NCBI RefSeq assembly: GCF_020400585.1
Contig: NZ_JAINVF010000001.1
Coordinates: 372,001-436,000, forward strand
Source of the DNA: Streptomyces sp. NK08204
Lineage (GTDB): Bacteria; Actinomycetota; Actinomycetes; Streptomycetales; Streptomycetaceae
DNA: 64,000 nt
Direction: 5' to 3'
The translations under genes were made by a program, and so were the position numbers. The notes beneath the pieces were generated by a model that was not told the origin of the DNA, ran no database searches, and saw nothing but the letters and a program-made list of their open reading frames with translations. Shown in pieces: positions 61,243-64,000 of this stretch (its first letter is position 1; each line of letters begins with the position of its first letter).

Positions 61243-61936
61243 GGCTCTCTCCATGGTCACGGGCCGGGATCGGCAGCAGGGGCAGTCCGTCGGTCCGGCC
61301 TGCCCCTCCTGTTCTTCCGATGCCGGTTGGCCTGCGCGTGACCGGTGTCAGGAGCGTGGGTGTGCGCTTGTTGAACGGCGAAAACCGGCCGGGACCGGGG
61401 GGAGATCCGGACGCGTAGCGGCAGATGACCGGCAAGGCTGGGAGAGCCTCGGCGGGGCCGCGCGGAGCCGGACGGCCTCGGGCGGAGCCGGGCGACCCGG
61501 GACAGAACCAGGCGGAGCCGGACGGCCTCGGCCGGAGCCGAGCGGCCTCGGGTGGAGCCGAGCGGCCTCGGGTGGAGCCGAGCGGCCTCGGGTGGAGCCG
61601 AGCGGCCTCGGGTGGAGCCGAGCGGCCTCCAGACAGAACCGGGCGGAGCCGTACGGAACCGGATGGAACCAGGTGCCCCTGGATGGAACCAGGCGAAAGC
61701 AGGGGAGCTGGATGGAGTCGGGCGGCCCCCGGCGGCCGCGGACAAAGCCGGGAGAGAACCCGAAGGACCCGGGCCGTGCCGGGGAGGTCCAGTCGGGGTG
61801 AGGGAGGGAGCAGACGACCCCGGGCGGAGCCAGGCGGCCCCGGGCTTCGCCGGGACGGAAACCAGACGGGGCCGGGAGTGAGCACCGCTCCCGGCCCCGC
61901 CCGTCCGCCTTCCGCCGGCGAACGTTCGTGGGGCGG
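61243..61936. other. Gene-free 694-bp stretch with purine-biased repeats
   Basis: Between olsB and sdhB. From about 61430 to 61880 the plus strand is G/A-rich and built from degenerate GGAGCCG-like units. Open frames exist on both strands but are composition artefacts (Arg/Pro/Ser or Ala/Gly/Pro only). A perfect 20-bp repeat array lies at 61541-61620. Confidence 0.6.
61521..61629 (+). repeat. 20-bp tandem repeat array
   Basis: Four perfect copies of AGCGGCCTCGGGTGGAGCCG (61541-61620), one degenerate copy before (61521) and a 9-bp partial copy after. A related 20-bp unit occurs at 61471. The period is not a multiple of three, so it is not a coding repeat. Confidence 0.85.
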
Positions 61937-62682
61937 CTACCGCTTGCCCGCCTTCCGGGTGGCCCGCAGCCACTCACGGTTCATGCTGGTGATGGACACC
62001 AGCGGGATCCCCTTCGGGCAGGCGGTCGCGCACTCGCCGGTCAGCGTGCAGCCGCCGAAGCCCTCCGCGTCCATCTGGGCCACCATGTCCAGCACCCGGG
62101 TCTCCCGCTCGGGTGCGCCCTGCGGCAGGACGCCCAGATGGTTGACCTTGGCGGAGGTGAACAGCATCGCGGCGCCGTTCGGGCACGCGGCCACGCACGC
62201 CCCGCATCCGATGCACTCGGCGTGCTCGAAGGCGAAGTCGGCGTCCGCCTTGGGCACCGGTGTGGCGTGGGCCTCCGGCGCGGAGCCGGTCGGTGCGGTG
62301 ATGTAGCCGCCGGCCTGGATGATCCGGTCGAAGGCGGAGCGGTCCACGACCAGGTCCTTGACCACCGGGAACGCGCGGGCCCGCCACGGCTCGATGTCGA
62401 TCGTGTCGCCGTCCTGGAAGGACCGCATGTGCAGCTGGCAGGTGGTGGTGCGCTCCGGCCCGTGCGCGTCGCCGTTGATGACGAGGCTGCACGCGCCGCA
62501 GATGCCCTCGCGGCAGTCGTGGTCGAAGGCCACGGGGTCGTCCCCGGACAGGATGAGCTGTTCGTTGAGGACGTCCAGCATCTCCAGGAAGGACATGTCG
62601 GGCGAGATGCCGTCCACCTCGTACGTGGACATGGCACCGTCGGCGTCGGCGTTCTTCTGCCGCCAGACGCGCAGGGTGAGCT

Positions 62683-62686
<4 letters not shown>
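61937..62686 (-). CDS. sdhB: Succinate dehydrogenase iron-sulfur subunit
   Basis: 249 residues. [2Fe-2S] ligands CREGICGAC and a later Cys; [4Fe-4S]/[3Fe-4S] ligands [12 protein letters not shown] and [12 protein letters not shown]. This is the actinobacterial type B-like subunit. ATG 62686 overlaps the sdhA stop (ATGA). It carries electrons from SdhA to quinone through the membrane subunit, which is not in the window. Confidence 0.95.

Positions 62687-64000
<1,314 letters not shown>

Noticed and set aside
61541..61620. CRISPR array
   Set aside because: The 20-bp units are contiguous with no spacers and no cas gene is present.
60473..61885. Upstream extension of the PlsC-family frame into the repeat tract
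   Set aside because: The extension is Pro/Arg/Ser low complexity and crosses the olsB gene; the PlsC start at 60472 is coupled to olsB.

Overview
The window is about 72 percent GC, with GTG and TTG starts, many 4-base ATGA/GTGA gene overlaps, a complete ergothioneine operon, a SAV_2336/FxsT-type NB-ARC protein and an FxsA/FxsB-type RiPP locus. Together these point to a Streptomyces chromosome (or a very close actinomycete). I see no rRNA, tRNA, CRISPR array, transposase or phage gene.

Region 1 (1-24,600) is a metabolic and stress block. An operon of five genes encodes an acyl-CoA synthetase, E1 alpha, E1 beta and E2 of a 2-oxoacid dehydrogenase, and an acyl carrier protein. It is followed by a universal stress protein, a DUF1918-HTH-flavin-binding protein, a CBS-BON protein, a decayed universal stress protein gene and a GH65 phosphorylase or hydrolase. 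Next is a sulfur/persulfide module: DUF302 protein, a CstR-like repressor and a rhodanese, with three matching palindromic operators. Then come a methyltransferase, two base-excision DNA repair glycosylases, small orphan proteins, a giant 1471-residue P-type ATPase, and a hydrolase/unknown-protein pair.

Region 2 (24,600-32,250) holds redox and regulatory pairs: LysR/DJ-1, a TPR protein, peptide deformylase, an FAD-disulfide oxidoreductase divergent from thioredoxin (with a good sigma-R promoter), LacI, and TetR divergent from an FMN reductase with two strong palindromic operators.

Region 3 (32,450-43,075) is the most interesting. Four translationally coupled plus-strand genes encode a trypsin-like protease with an adaptor-like tail, a VMAP-C protein, a MoxR-type AAA ATPase and a 1481-residue vWA-like/NB-ARC/TPR protein. 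They converge, with no spacer, on three coupled minus-strand genes encoding a small precursor peptide (FxsA-like), a radical SAM/SPASM maturase (FxsB-like) and a separate HExxH protein. This looks like an NTP-dependent signalling or conflict module joined to a cyclophane-type RiPP. Its precursor is atypical, with an internal Tyr-Asp-Ser and a C-terminal tail instead of a terminal FxSxx.

Region 4 (43,300-64,000) has a ClC channel, an NfeD-like/flotillin pair, a MazF-like protein, egtABCD, an orphan sugar-binding lipoprotein with a DasR-like operator, dodecin, a HAD phosphatase, a luciferase-like oxidoreductase, a short UvrA-like ATPase, two related minus-strand orphans, an olsB/plsC-type lipid acyltransferase pair, a 20-bp tandem repeat array in a gene-free stretch, and sdhB with a truncated sdhA at the window edge.
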